Source: Bradyrhizobium diazoefficiens
Lineage (GTDB): Bacteria; Pseudomonadota; Alphaproteobacteria; Rhizobiales; Xanthobacteraceae
Direction of reading: 5' to 3'
DNA length: 64,000 bases
NCBI RefSeq assembly: GCF_016616425.1
Contig: NZ_CP067101.1
Location: 4,216,001 to 4,280,000, forward strand
In this document: one piece after another, positions 1 to 8,881 of the stretch
How the letters are laid out: each line of letters opens with the position of its first letter
How positions within the stretch are numbered: the first letter of the stretch is position 1
Made by a program: the position numbers and the translations under genes
Notes under the pieces: model-generated
Seen by the model: only the letters and a program-made list of their open reading frames with translations
The model's database searches: none
Told to the model about the DNA's origin: nothing

Positions 1-2
1 CT

Positions 3-542
3 GTCATCGTCGATGTTGAATTTCCCGACGTGACGCAGGCGATCGCCGATTGGGCACCAAATTGTGCAGTAGAGGCTGCTGTTGCACACGAGGCGACCTA
101 TCCTGGCCGGAAGGACGAATATGGACCGATCCTGGCATCGGTGCTCGAAACCGGGCGCGCGCTGCCCGCGCTCGACTATCAGAGGATTCTGCTGCGGCGT
201 CTTGCCCTGCGCGGGAGAGTGGCCGTGTTGTTCGAGAGCATCGACCTGCTCCTGACCCCGGTGCACCCGTTCCCGCCGGTAACGCTCGCGATGATCCGGA
301 CACTCGGCGAGCAGCCGGACGTGATCGCCAAATTGCAACGCTACACCTGTGTCTTCGACATGACCGGACATCCGACGATCACGGTACCCGGTGGGGCATC
401 GCCGCACGGTCTGCCGATCGCGTTCCAGCTCGTCGCCGCTCATCTGGGCGAGCCCACGCTGGTGCGCGCCGGGGCAGCGTTCCAGCGCGCCACGTCCTGG
501 CATCGGCGCCATCCTTCCCTCACTTTGCGGAGGCAATCATGA
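3..542 (+). CDS. Amidase-signature hydrolase, C-terminal part (cut by window edge)
   Basis: The reading frame is open from the left edge of the window, so only about 180 C-terminal residues are visible. The stretch TGHPTITVPGG followed by GLPIAFQLVA and a terminal helix is the usual end of amidase-signature enzymes (GatA / AtzF type), which hydrolyse amides with a Ser-cisSer-Lys triad. That triad lies upstream and cannot be inspected. The stop codon overlaps the start of the MFS gene in an ATGA arrangement, so the two are translationally coupled and the transporter probably moves the amide substrate or its carboxylate product. The substrate cannot be told from this fragment. Confidence 0.8.
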   Translation, partial: VIVDVEFPDVTQAIADWAPNCAVEAAVAHEATYPGRKDEYGPILASVLETGRALPALDYQRILLRRLALRGRVAVLFESIDLLLTPVHPFPPVTLAMIRTLGEQPDVIAKLQRYTCVFDMTGHPTITVPGGASPHGLPIAFQLVAAHLGEPTLVRAGAAFQRATSWHRRHPSLTLRRQS

Positions 543-1792
543 CCATTCAATCCAGCGTGTTCCATCGAAGCATTTTCCACGGCTGGCTCGTTGTCGCCGG
601 CGCGTTCGCGGTCACGCTAATGGGCTTCGGCTGCGCCTACACGTTCAGTGCCTTTCTCAAGCCATTGCAAGCCGAGTTCGGCGCCTCGCGCGGCTCGGTC
701 TCGCTGGTGTTCTCGCTCGCGGGCTTCCTCTATTTTGGCCTCGGCATCGTCAGCGGCCCGCTTGCCGACCGCTTCGGGTCGCGCGTGCTGGCGGTGACCG
801 GCATGCTGCTCACCGGCCTCGGTCTGGTCGCCGCGGGCTCTGCGCACAATCTCGTCCAGGTCTATCTCGCCTATGGGTTTGGCGTCGGCGTCGGGGTCGG
901 TTGTGCCTACGTGCCGGCGATCGGGGCCGTGCAGCGCTGGTTCGTACGCCGGCGCGGCCTTGCCTCCGGCCTTGCGGTCAGCGGGATCGGCGTCGGCACG
1001 TTGGCGATGCCGCCGCTCGCGACATTTCTGATCGAGCTGCTGGGCTGGCGAGGCGCGTATCTGACGCTGGGCCTGCTGGCGGCGGCCATTGGCGGCGTCC
1101 TTGCGCTGCTGATCGAGAACGATCCGCGCGCCCGCGGGCTCGGTCCGGACGGCGGTCCGCTGCTGGCGACAGGCCCGAGCGGCGCGGCCGGCGCTTCGGT
1201 TGCCGAGGCGGTGCGTTCGCGCAAATTCATCGCGCTGTACGCCGCCTGCCTGATCTGCGCATTTGGCGTGTTCGTGCCGTTCGTGCACCTCGTTCCCTAT
1301 GCCAGTGACCACGGCGTGGCACCAAGCACCGCGGTGCTGTTGCTTGGCGTGATCGGTATCGGCAGCACCGCCGGCCGCTTTCTGCTCGGCGGGCTCGCCG
1401 ATCGCCTGGGACGAACGTCTGCCCTGCTGCTGATGTTGGCCGGCATGGCCGCGGCGCTCGCGACATGGGCGGCAGCGACCGGCGTGTGGGCCCTCGGCGC
1501 CTTCGCCTTCGTCTACGGCACGTTCTACGGCGGCTGGGTCGCGGTGCTGCCGGCCGTCGTCATGGACTATTTTGGCGGACGAAACGTCAGCGGTATCATC
1601 GGCGTTCTCTACACCAGCGTCGCGCTCGGCACGCTGATCGGCCCGAGCGCCGTCGGCTTTGTCTACGACGCGAGTCACAGCTACACGCTGCCGATCCTGA
1701 TCAGCGCCGTCGCAAACCTCATGGCGGCGCTGATCGTGGTGGCCGTGCTCGCACCACGAGGAACGCGCAGGGTCAACGCAGGGAGGTGCTGA
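539..1792 (+). CDS. MFS transporter, monocarboxylate/oxalate-formate type
   Basis: This 417-residue protein has about 12 hydrophobic segments, as expected for a major facilitator. The N-terminus (HGWLVVAGAFAV) and the first-loop motif GPLADRFGSR, with a second copy GGLADRLGR in the C-terminal half, match the monocarboxylate and oxalate/formate branch of the family. The ATG at 539 overlaps the stop of the amidase gene (ATGA) and is preceded by GGAGG, which decides the start; an upstream extension of the frame runs inside the amidase and is a shadow. A role in uptake of the amidase substrate or export of its product is inferred from the coupling. The substrate is unknown. Confidence 0.85.
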   Translation: MTIQSSVFHRSIFHGWLVVAGAFAVTLMGFGCAYTFSAFLKPLQAEFGASRGSVSLVFSLAGFLYFGLGIVSGPLADRFGSRVLAVTGMLLTGLGLVAAGSAHNLVQVYLAYGFGVGVGVGCAYVPAIGAVQRWFVRRRGLASGLAVSGIGVGTLAMPPLATFLIELLGWRGAYLTLGLLAAAIGGVLALLIENDPRARGLGPDGGPLLATGPSGAAGASVAEAVRSRKFIALYAACLICAFGVFVPFVHLVPYASDHGVAPSTAVLLLGVIGIGSTAGRFLLGGLADRLGRTSALLLMLAGMAAALATWAAATGVWALGAFAFVYGTFYGGWVAVLPAVVMDYFGGRNVSGIIGVLYTSVALGTLIGPSAVGFVYDASHSYTLPILISAVANLMAALIVVAVLAPRGTRRVNAGRC

Positions 1793-2008
1793 CCAATTCG
1801 AAAGTGCTGTTGAGCCTGGAGCCGAGGTCGCTGGCCCGGCTGCGATCGCGAGCGTGATGCTCCGAGGAACCGTCGCTCGCATTTGCACGTGGCCGTTCAT
1901 ATCGCGTTAACCGTGCTTCCTAACTTCGCCTCCACATCGTTTCCGTAAACCAACGGATGTCTTCGGGGTCAAGAGTTGATCCTGGCGTGTGCACGGCATT
2001 GATCCAGC

Positions 2009-4741
2009 ATGATGACGAGATTTGGCAGTCGCCTCCTTGACCAGGCCTTCGTGCGCGGCGGACCGATCCGCTGGCTGGTGGTGGGTGGCACGCTGCTGAT
2101 TGCGGCCATCGCCATCGGCTCGGTCCTGATGGCGCAGAACTTCCGCGAGCGGGCGCTGCGCAACTCCAGCCGCGAGCTGGAAAACACCGTGCTGCTGCTC
2201 GCCCATCATTTCGATCAGCAATTGCAGGACTTCGCGGTCATTCAGAAGGACTTTGTCGACCACGTCCGCACGACCGGAATCACCGTCGCGGAGGATTATC
2301 GCAAGCGCCTCTCGGGCCAGGACGTCCACAGGATGCTGCGGTCGAAGATCGAGGCCCTGCCTTACATCGGCAGCGTCAACATCATCGATGCCGAAGGCAA
2401 TCTGATCAATTCGTCGACGGCATGGCCGGCTCCGAAAGTGAACGTTGCCGATCGCGCCTATTTTCGCAGCTTCAAATACGATCCCAATTCGCCGGACGTG
2501 CTGATCGAGCCCCTGCACAGTCGCATCTCCGGCGCCTGGACCGTCGTGATCGTGCGCAAGATCGTCGGGCCGAACGGCGAGTTCCTGGGTGTCGTCGGAC
2601 GCGGCATCGAGCCCGCCAATTTCGAGAAGTTCTTCGCCTCCGTCGTGCTCGGCGAAGGCGCGACGATCTCGATGCTGCATCGCGACGGTACGCTGCTCGC
2701 CCGTTATCCCCATTCCAGCGATTTGATGGGGCGGAATTTCAAGATCGGTTCCTATGCACAGCAGAGGGTCTTCGGCCTCGATCACTTCGCCGGCCGTTTC
2801 ACGAGCCCCGTCGATGGCGAAGACCGGCTGATCTCCTCGCGCGCCCTGCCCCACTTCCCGATCCTGATGGTGGCGACCGCGACGCGCGCGTCGGCCCTGA
2901 CGGACTGGCGCGAGCAGATCGGCCTCCTGATCTCGGTCGCCGCCTCTTCCGCGCTCGCCATCGCAGGCGTGCTGATCGCGGTCGTGCGCAAGCTGCTGGA
3001 GCAGCACCGCCTCTCGCGGGAACGGCTGACGCTGGAAAAGCAGCGGCTCGACCGCGCCGTCAACAACATGACGCAGGGCCTCTTGCTGTTCGATGCCGAG
3101 CGGCGGCTGGTGGTCTGCAACCAGCGCTACATCGAAATGTACGGATTGTCGGCCGAGATCGTGAAGCCCGGCTGCAGCTTCCACGACATCATCGCCCATC
3201 GCAAGGCGACCGGCTCGTTCACAGGCGACGTCGAGGATTATGTCGCGCGCGTGCTGAAGGACATCCATGCGCGCAATGCCATGGTGGTCGATACCTCCGA
3301 TGGCCGCTCGATCCACATCCTCAACGAACCGCTCGCGGACGGCGGTTGGGTGGCGACGCATGAGGACATCACCGAGCGCCGCCGCATCGAGGAGCGCATC
3401 ACCCACCTCGCCCATTACGACGCGCTGACCGACCTGCCCAACCGCACCATGTTCCACGAGCATCTGCGCGAACAGCTGGCCGCTGTCGGCAACGGCGAAG
3501 GAATCGCGGTGCATTACATCGACATCGACGAGTTCAAGGGCGTCAATGATGCGCTCGGCCATCTCGTCGGGGACGAGCTGTTGAAATCGGTTGCCGCAGG
3601 CCTGCGCCGCTGTACGGGCCCGGCGGATTTCGTGGCGCGGCTCGGCGGCGACGAATTCGCCATCGTACAGAGCGCGGTGACGTCGCTGGACCAGGTCAAC
3701 GAGCTTGTCGCGCGGGTCTTCCACGCCATCCGCGCGCCGGTCGACTGCATGGGCCATCATCTCACCACCGACGCCAGCATCGGCATCGCGCTTGCACCGG
3801 AACATGGCAAGGCGCTCGACCAGATCCTCAAGAACGCGGATATGGCGATGTACGCCGCAAAGTCCGCCGGACGCCGCACCTATCGCTTCTTCGAGCCGGA
3901 GATGGACGCCAAGGTGCGCGAGCGCCGGCAGCTCGAGAGCGACCTGCGCCACGCCATCGCCCAAGGGGGTCGCGAAGGCGGCCTCGAGGTCTATTACCAG
4001 CCCTGCGTCGCGCTAAAGGACGACCGCATCACCGGCTGCGAGGCACTGGTCCGCTGGCGCCATCCCGAGCGCGGCATGGTCTCGCCGGCGGAGTTCATCC
4101 CGATCGCCGAGGATACCGGCCTGATCAACGAGATCGGCGAATGGGTGCTGGCGACCGCCTGCCGGGACGCTGCGAGCTGGCCCGACGACATCCGCCTCGC
4201 CGTGAACGTCTCGCCGGTGCAATTCAAGAGCGGCACGCTGGCGCTGAAGATCATGGCGGCGCTCGCCGCTTCGAACCTGCCGGCGAGCCGGCTGGAGCTC
4301 GAGATCACCGAGGCGGTGCTGATCCGCGACGACGATGTTGCGCTCACGATCCTGCACCAGCTCCGCGCCATCGGCATGCGCATCGCGCTCGACGATTTCG
4401 GCACCGGCTACTCGTCGCTGAGCTATCTGCACCGCTTCCCGTTCGACAAGATCAAGATCGACCGCTGTTTCGTCGACGACATCGCCGGTCCCGACGGCTC
4501 CGCCAGCATCGTCCAGGCCGTGGTCAATCTGGCGGCCGCGCGCCGCATGACCACCACGGCCGAAGGCGTCGAGACCGAGGAGCAGCAGCGCCTGCTGCGC
4601 GCGCTCGGCTGTTCCGAGATGCAGGGCTATCTGTTCAGCGCCGCGAAGCCCGCCGACAAGGTGCTGGAGCTGTTCGCGGTGCATCGCAGTCGGCTCGCCC
4701 AGCGCGGCGGCGAGGAAAGCCGCCGGCGCGAGGCAGGCTAA
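2009..4741 (+). CDS. Membrane-anchored GGDEF-EAL (cyclic di-GMP) protein with dCACHE and PAS domains
   Basis: The 910-residue protein has a TM helix near residues 22-42, a periplasmic double-CACHE-like sensor region up to about 300, a second TM helix (about 305-328), a short coiled coil, a PAS domain (about 350-460), a GGDEF domain and an EAL domain. The cyclase signature RLGGDEF is intact (GGDEF at 546-550) and the phosphodiesterase signature EAL is at 678-680, with DDFGTGYSS from residue 794 onward. Both activities are therefore possible. The inhibitory I-site RxxD before GGDEF reads GPAD, so the arginine is missing and product feedback is probably lost. ATG 2012 is an alternative start. 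It stands alone between the MFS gene and convergent ctpA. Confidence 0.93.
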   Translation: MMTRFGSRLLDQAFVRGGPIRWLVVGGTLLIAAIAIGSVLMAQNFRERALRNSSRELENTVLLLAHHFDQQLQDFAVIQKDFVDHVRTTGITVAEDYRKRLSGQDVHRMLRSKIEALPYIGSVNIIDAEGNLINSSTAWPAPKVNVADRAYFRSFKYDPNSPDVLIEPLHSRISGAWTVVIVRKIVGPNGEFLGVVGRGIEPANFEKFFASVVLGEGATISMLHRDGTLLARYPHSSDLMGRNFKIGSYAQQRVFGLDHFAGRFTSPVDGEDRLISSRALPHFPILMVATATRASALTDWREQIGLLISVAASSALAIAGVLIAVVRKLLEQHRLSRERLTLEKQRLDRAVNNMTQGLLLFDAERRLVVCNQRYIEMYGLSAEIVKPGCSFHDIIAHRKATGSFTGDVEDYVARVLKDIHARNAMVVDTSDGRSIHILNEPLADGGWVATHEDITERRRIEERITHLAHYDALTDLPNRTMFHEHLREQLAAVGNGEGIAVHYIDIDEFKGVNDALGHLVGDELLKSVAAGLRRCTGPADFVARLGGDEFAIVQSAVTSLDQVNELVARVFHAIRAPVDCMGHHLTTDASIGIALAPEHGKALDQILKNADMAMYAAKSAGRRTYRFFEPEMDAKVRERRQLESDLRHAIAQGGREGGLEVYYQPCVALKDDRITGCEALVRWRHPERGMVSPAEFIPIAEDTGLINEIGEWVLATACRDAASWPDDIRLAVNVSPVQFKSGTLALKIMAALAASNLPASRLELEITEAVLIRDDDVALTILHQLRAIGMRIALDDFGTGYSSLSYLHRFPFDKIKIDRCFVDDIAGPDGSASIVQAVVNLAAARRMTTTAEGVETEEQQRLLRALGCSEMQGYLFSAAKPADKVLELFAVHRSRLAQRGGEESRRREAG

Positions 4742-4787
4742 CGCCGCGAGCGTAGCCCGGATCGCTCAAACGGCGCCCAAAACAAAT

Positions 4788-4819
4788 TCGCCCGGGAGCT
4801 GTCATCCGCTCCCGGGCGA
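4788..4819 (-). terminator. Rho-independent terminator of ctpA
   Basis: There is a perfect 12-bp stem (4788-4799 with 4808-4819) containing CGCCCGGGAGC and an 8-nt loop. On the minus strand it lies 20 nt after the ctpA stop and is followed by AATTTGTTTT. On the plus strand there is no T-run, so it mainly serves ctpA but may also slow transcripts arriving from the GGDEF-EAL gene. Confidence 0.8.
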
Positions 4820-4838
4820 TCGTCTGAAGCCGCGAAGA

Positions 4839-6176
4839 TCAGTTCGGCACCGTAGCCTTCGACGCCCGCTTTGCGGCGACCGCATTCGCGGTGACGCCGT
4901 GCAGGAAGTCAAAGGCCGCGTGCAGGGCCTTGTCGTCCTCCTCCTTCGGCGGGACGTAGGATTGCGATCCGGTCTGCTCGGTGCCGCCGACAGCCGACAG
5001 ATGTCCGCGCATCTGGGACTCCGCCATGGTGTCCATCCGGCCCTTCAGCTCGGGCGGCACGTCCTGCAGGATCTCGATATCGGGGGCAATGCCCTGAGCC
5101 TGGATCGAGCGGCCCGACGGCGTGTAGTAGCGCGCCGTGGTCAGCGCCAGCGCGCCATTGCCGGCGCCGAGCGGAATGATCGTCTGCACCGAGCCCTTGC
5201 CGAACGAGCGCGTACCGATCAGCGTCGCGCGCTTGTGGTCGTGCAGCGCGCCGGCCACGATCTCCGAGGCCGATGCGGAGCCGCCATTGACCAGCACCAC
5301 CAGCGGCTTGCCCTTGGTGAGGTCGCCGCCATGCGCGGTGAAGCGCTGGGTCTCTTCCGGATTGCGGCCGCGGGTCGACACGACCTCGCCGCGCTGAAGG
5401 AAGGCGCTCGACACCGACACCGCCTGGTCGAGCAGGCCGCCCGGATTGTTGCGCAGGTCCATCACATAGCCGGTGAGCTTCTCCGGCGGGACCTGCTTGG
5501 AGATCGACGCGATCGCCTTCTTCAGGCCGTCAGTGGTCTGCTCGTTGAACGAGGTGACGCGGATGTAGCCGATGTCGCCATTCTCGACGTGGAAGCGCAC
5601 CGGGCGCACATGGATGATCTCGCGCGTGATCGCGACGTCGAGCGGTGCGTCCGCGCCCTTGCGCACGATGGTGAGCTTGGTCTTGGTGTCGACCGGGCCT
5701 TTCATCTTGTTGACGGCCTGCTCGAGCGTCAGGCCCTGCACGGCCTCGCCGTCGATCTTGCTGATGAGGTCGCCGGACATGAGGCCGGCCTTCGAGGCGG
5801 GCGTATCGTCGATCGGCGAGACGACCTTGACGAGACCGTCTTCCATCGTGACCTCGATGCCGAGGCCGCCGAACTCGCCGGAGGTGGTCTCCTGCATCTC
5901 GGTCCAGGCCTTGGCGTTCATGTAGCGCGAATGCGGATCGAGCGAGGTCACCATGCCGGTGATCGCACCCTCGATCAGCTTGGCATTGTCGGGCTTCTCG
6001 ACATAGCTCGCCTTCACGCGCTCGAACACCGTGCCGAACAGGTTGAGCTGGGAATAGGCATCATCCGCGCTCGCGGCCGCCCGCGCCGCCCATACGCCGC
6101 CGTGCGGGCTGGCTACCAGAAGGGTCAGACATGCTCCGGTGAGCGTGCCCAGAGGGAACAGCAGGGATTTCCGCAT
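4839..6176 (-). CDS. ctpA: Carboxy-terminal processing protease CtpA (peptidase S41)
   Basis: The protein has 445 residues: an N-terminal signal or anchor segment (about 1-32), a PDZ domain (about 100-175) and the S41 protease domain. The catalytic Ser is in GGSASASEIVAG (Ser302 by the 25-residue spacing to the Lys) and the Lys is in SFGKGSV (Lys327). The family cleaves C-termini of periplasmic proteins, including cell-wall hydrolases. In this order it usually follows murein hydrolase genes, but here it stands alone, with a hairpin terminator just downstream. The start is the ATG in front of a basic stretch followed by hydrophobic residues. Length and motifs match rhizobial CtpA. Confidence 0.95.
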   Translation of the reverse strand: MRKSLLFPLGTLTGACLTLLVASPHGGVWAARAAASADDAYSQLNLFGTVFERVKASYVEKPDNAKLIEGAITGMVTSLDPHSRYMNAKAWTEMQETTSGEFGGLGIEVTMEDGLVKVVSPIDDTPASKAGLMSGDLISKIDGEAVQGLTLEQAVNKMKGPVDTKTKLTIVRKGADAPLDVAITREIIHVRPVRFHVENGDIGYIRVTSFNEQTTDGLKKAIASISKQVPPEKLTGYVMDLRNNPGGLLDQAVSVSSAFLQRGEVVSTRGRNPEETQRFTAHGGDLTKGKPLVVLVNGGSASASEIVAGALHDHKRATLIGTRSFGKGSVQTIIPLGAGNGALALTTARYYTPSGRSIQAQGIAPDIEILQDVPPELKGRMDTMAESQMRGHLSAVGGTEQTGSQSYVPPKEEDDKALHAAFDFLHGVTANAVAAKRASKATVPN

Positions 6177-6182
6177 GGATAG

Positions 6183-6494
6183 GCTGGCCTTTTTGCTTGG
6201 CGGTTCGCTTTAAGCTTGTCTCTCAAGAATTGGGGGCGCCATGCAATTGGCGATCCACTCCGCTTCTCACAATACCATTCCGGTTTCTTCAAGGCCGGGA
6301 TGCCGCGCCGATGGGTATACCTCAGAAATCGCTTCGTTCGGACCTAAACTTTTGGCAACGTTGCAGGACTGGTCCGCCTGCAAGGGGAATCGGTGGCCGG
6401 CCCGCGCCTCGCAGCTATGCGATTTTAGGATAGTTTTGAAGGGCTGGACGGGCTAGGCGATGACATAAGGCTTCAAATTCTCGGGAGGAAAAAA
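6183..6494. other. Divergent intergenic region between ctpA and the hydroxy-acid dehydrogenase
   Basis: This 312-bp stretch separates two divergent genes and must hold both promoters. It has no convincing ORF. A perfect 10-bp palindrome GCAACGTTGC (6355-6364) is a possible operator for the plus-strand gene. A clear GGGAGGA ribosome binding site (6482-6488) precedes the ATG at 6495. Confidence 0.4.
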
Positions 6495-7628
6495 ATGAAC
6501 GAAGCACCCCGCATCCGGCCGGAACGGAACGTCGAACTCGGCGCCAGCAGCGAACCATTCCAGAACTTGCACGAATTCATCCGGAAGGCGCGGGCCAACC
6601 TCAACCAGAACGCCTGGGACTACATCGTCGGCGCCGCCGAGACCGAAACCACGATGCGCCGCAACCGCATGGCGCTGGACGAGATCGCCTTTCGCCCGCG
6701 CGTGCTGCGCGACGTCCGCAAGGTGGACGGTTCGGTTCAGCAGTTCGGCCGCAAGATGCGCCTGCCGGTGGTGCTCGCTCCCGTCGGCGCGCTCGAGATC
6801 TTCGATCCGGATGGCGCGGCGAGCGTCGCGCGTGGTGCCCGCGCCTTCGGTGCGGCGCACATGCTGAGCTCGGTATCCGAGCCGGGGCTGGAGAAGACCG
6901 CCGAGGCGGCCCCCGATGCGCTCCGACTCTATCAGCTCTATGTCCGCGGCGACGACGCCTTCGTCGCCGATGTCGTCGACCGAGCCGAGAAGAACGCCTA
7001 TGCTGCCTTCTGCCTGACCGTCGACACCGCCCATTACAGCCGTCGCGAGCGTGACATCGCCAAGCGCTACGTTCGCGAGAGCCGCCTGCGCGCCACCGGC
7101 GGCGATTTCCAGAAGGGCCTGGAGTGGCGGACCGTGAAGATGGTCAAGGACAAGTTCAAGATCCCGCTGATCCTGAAGGGCATCGCCACCGCCGAGGACG
7201 CCCTGATCGCGGTCGATCACGGCGTCGAATGGATCTACGTCTCCAACCATGGCGGCCGCCAGCTCGACCATGGCCGCGGGGCCATGCATGTGCTGCCCGA
7301 GATCGTCGAGGCCGTGAAGGGTCGCGCCAAGATCATGGTCGACGGCGGCATCTGTCGCGGCACCGACATCGTCAAGGCGATCGCGGCAGGCGCAGATCTC
7401 GTCGGCATCGGCCGGCTGCAATGCTGGGCGCTGGCGGCGGCCGGCGAAGCCGGCGTCGCCCGGATGCTGGAACTCTTGGAGGACGAGGTGCTGCGCTGCC
7501 TCGGCCTCTTGGGCGCCACTTCGTTTGCCGAGGTCGACAAATCCTGCCTGCATCCGGCGACCGCCACCAACGCGCCGAGCGTATTCAGCGCGTTCCCGCT
7601 GTTCGACCACGAGCCTTATCGGTACTGA
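6495..7628 (+). CDS. FMN-dependent alpha-hydroxy-acid dehydrogenase (L-lactate dehydrogenase type)
   Basis: The 377-residue protein belongs to the glycolate oxidase / LldD family. It shows APVG near the FMN site, YQLYV, LTVDT, LILKGI and the catalytic block SNHGGRQLDHGRG, in which His252 is the general base; MVDGGICRG and GADLVGIGR bind the FMN phosphate. Members oxidise L-lactate, glycolate or mandelate and pass electrons to quinone, cytochrome or oxygen. The usual SNHGGRQLDG is changed to LDHG, so the substrate pocket may differ from LldD. No permease or LldR-type regulator is adjacent, hence no gene symbol is given. The start has a strong GGGAGGA site. Confidence 0.88.
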   Translation: MNEAPRIRPERNVELGASSEPFQNLHEFIRKARANLNQNAWDYIVGAAETETTMRRNRMALDEIAFRPRVLRDVRKVDGSVQQFGRKMRLPVVLAPVGALEIFDPDGAASVARGARAFGAAHMLSSVSEPGLEKTAEAAPDALRLYQLYVRGDDAFVADVVDRAEKNAYAAFCLTVDTAHYSRRERDIAKRYVRESRLRATGGDFQKGLEWRTVKMVKDKFKIPLILKGIATAEDALIAVDHGVEWIYVSNHGGRQLDHGRGAMHVLPEIVEAVKGRAKIMVDGGICRGTDIVKAIAAGADLVGIGRLQCWALAAAGEAGVARMLELLEDEVLRCLGLLGATSFAEVDKSCLHPATATNAPSVFSAFPLFDHEPYRY

Positions 7629-7666
7629 CGCGCGGACTCTGTCGATGCTGAGGTGAAAAGGACGCA

Positions 7667-8290
7667 ATGACATCGCTTTCTCCCGGCAGCGCGGATGCGC
7701 TTCTATTCGATCTCGGGCGCGTGGTGCTCGACATCGACTTCTCCAGGGCGATCGCCTGCTGGGCCGGGCACGCCGGTTGCCAGCCCGAGGCCATCGTCGC
7801 GCGCTATGTGCGCGACGAGGCCTACCGGCTGCACGAGGTCGGCAAGCTCAGCGACGAGGATTATTTCGCCTCGCTACGCGCTTCGCTCGGAATCGGCATT
7901 TCGGACGCCCAGTTCCTGGAAGGCTGGAACGCGATCTTCGCCGGCGAGATGCCCGATATCGCCGCGCTTTTGCCGCGTGCGGCCAAGCAAATGCCGCTCT
8001 ACGCCTTCTCCAACACCAACCGGCCGCATGTCGATTATTTCTCGAAGGAATATGCTGATCTGCTCGGCCACTTCCGCGAGCTGTATCTGTCATCCAGCAT
8101 CGGCCTGCGCAAACCGGATGCGGAGGCCTTCGACCATGTCGTTACCGCGATCGGCGCGCCCGCGGCGCGCATCGTGTTCTTCGACGACCTCGCCGAGAAC
8201 ATCGAGGGAGCGCGCGCACGCGGACTGACCGCAGTGCATGTGACGTCGCCGCGCGACGTCGGGAACGCATTGAAGGCACTGGGCATCTGA
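7667..8290 (+). CDS. HAD-superfamily hydrolase (YihX-like phosphatase)
   Basis: The 207-residue protein has the four HAD motifs: nucleophile Asp15 in LFDLGRVVLDID, a Ser/Asn motif in FSNTN, Lys in GLRKPD, and the metal-binding acids in FFDDLAEN. The residue two after the nucleophile is Gly instead of Asp, as in YihX-type sugar phosphate phosphatases. A small helical cap follows motif I, so it is subclass I. It follows the hydroxy-acid dehydrogenase by 38 nt on the same strand and may be co-transcribed; a phosphoglycolate- or sugar-phosphate-like substrate would fit, but that is a guess. Confidence 0.85.
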   Translation: MTSLSPGSADALLFDLGRVVLDIDFSRAIACWAGHAGCQPEAIVARYVRDEAYRLHEVGKLSDEDYFASLRASLGIGISDAQFLEGWNAIFAGEMPDIAALLPRAAKQMPLYAFSNTNRPHVDYFSKEYADLLGHFRELYLSSSIGLRKPDAEAFDHVVTAIGAPAARIVFFDDLAENIEGARARGLTAVHVTSPRDVGNALKALGI

Positions 8291-8416
8291 GGCCAACCGG
8301 TGGCCGCGAGCGCCCGCCGCGTGCCAAGTTCCCGGAACTAAATTTTGCAGAGGATGAGGAACCCAATCACTTTGTGCATTTTTGTACAGAGTTCCAGGGA
8401 ACGGAATACCACCCTT

Positions 8417-8432
8417 CGGACTCATGAGTCCG
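8417..8432. promoter_or_regulatory. Perfect 16-bp palindrome upstream of a small gene
   Basis: CGGACTCATGAGTCCG is a perfect inverted repeat 28 nt upstream of the GTG start at 8461. It could be an operator for a dimeric regulator or the top of an RNA hairpin in the leader. No regulator is adjacent. Confidence 0.35.
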
Positions 8433-8460
8433 TTGGGACTTCTACACTGGACTGATCGAC

Positions 8461-8667
8461 GTGCTGGGCAAAACCTATCTCACCAAGCAAGCTTCTCTCC
8501 TGCTTGAATTCGCCAGAACCACCTCGGATTCTGAACTTTCAGCCAAGTTGATCAGCAAGGCTGCCGACCTGAAGTCTCAGGCCGATCCGCTCCCGGACAA
8601 GGATCAAGGTCCGAAAGCCCCCGACGTCACATTGGACCTTAGGACGGAGGGACCAGCCGAGAGTTGA
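8461..8667 (+). CDS. Small conserved hypothetical protein, 68 residues
   Basis: The ORF starts with GTG and encodes a small, soluble, Lys/Asp-rich protein with an N-terminal helix (LTKQASLLLEFARTT). I do not recognise a domain. It resembles the small uncharacterised proteins with this type of N-terminus that are common in Bradyrhizobium (recollection, not checked). The GC-rich third positions and the position behind a promoter-like AT-rich segment (8340-8400) support a real gene. A second tiny ORF begins three bases after its stop. Confidence 0.6.
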   Translation: MLGKTYLTKQASLLLEFARTTSDSELSAKLISKAADLKSQADPLPDKDQGPKAPDVTLDLRTEGPAES

Positions 8668-8670
8668 CCG

Positions 8671-8835
8671 ATGCTGGCCGTGGCGCTCGTCATCCTTGCT
8701 ATCGCTATCCCCATCCCGGTCTGCCTCGCCTTCCGGATCATGCTCCCGGCGGACCAGAGCTTGCTCCTCACCACGGAGATCGCACAGGATCGATCATCCT
8801 GCGTGCTGCTTTGCCTCGCGCCTGCACTCGGCTAG
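8671..8835 (+). CDS. Possible 54-residue membrane peptide
   Basis: This ORF starts with ATG three bases after the stop of the preceding small gene. It begins with a hydrophobic stretch, MLAVALVILAIAIPIPVCL, long enough to cross the membrane, followed by a short polar segment and a second hydrophobic patch. A weak GAGAG lies ten bases upstream. Tandem position and composition suggest a coupled membrane partner of the 68-residue protein, but length alone is weak evidence. Confidence 0.4.
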   Translation: MLAVALVILAIAIPIPVCLAFRIMLPADQSLLLTTEIAQDRSSCVLLCLAPALG

Positions 8836-8881
8836 AACTCTCGGCGCCCGTTTGCCGATGTGCCCAGCAGGAGTTTCGCCC

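Noticed and set aside
1907..3964. 685-codon open frame on the minus strand
   Set aside because: It is antisense to the GGDEF-EAL gene, is rich in Asp, Arg, Val and Gly as expected for a GC-rich shadow, and shows no motif.
8398..8434. EcfG promoter upstream of the 68-residue gene
   Set aside because: GGAAC and CGTT are present but 28 bases apart, far from the required 16-17.
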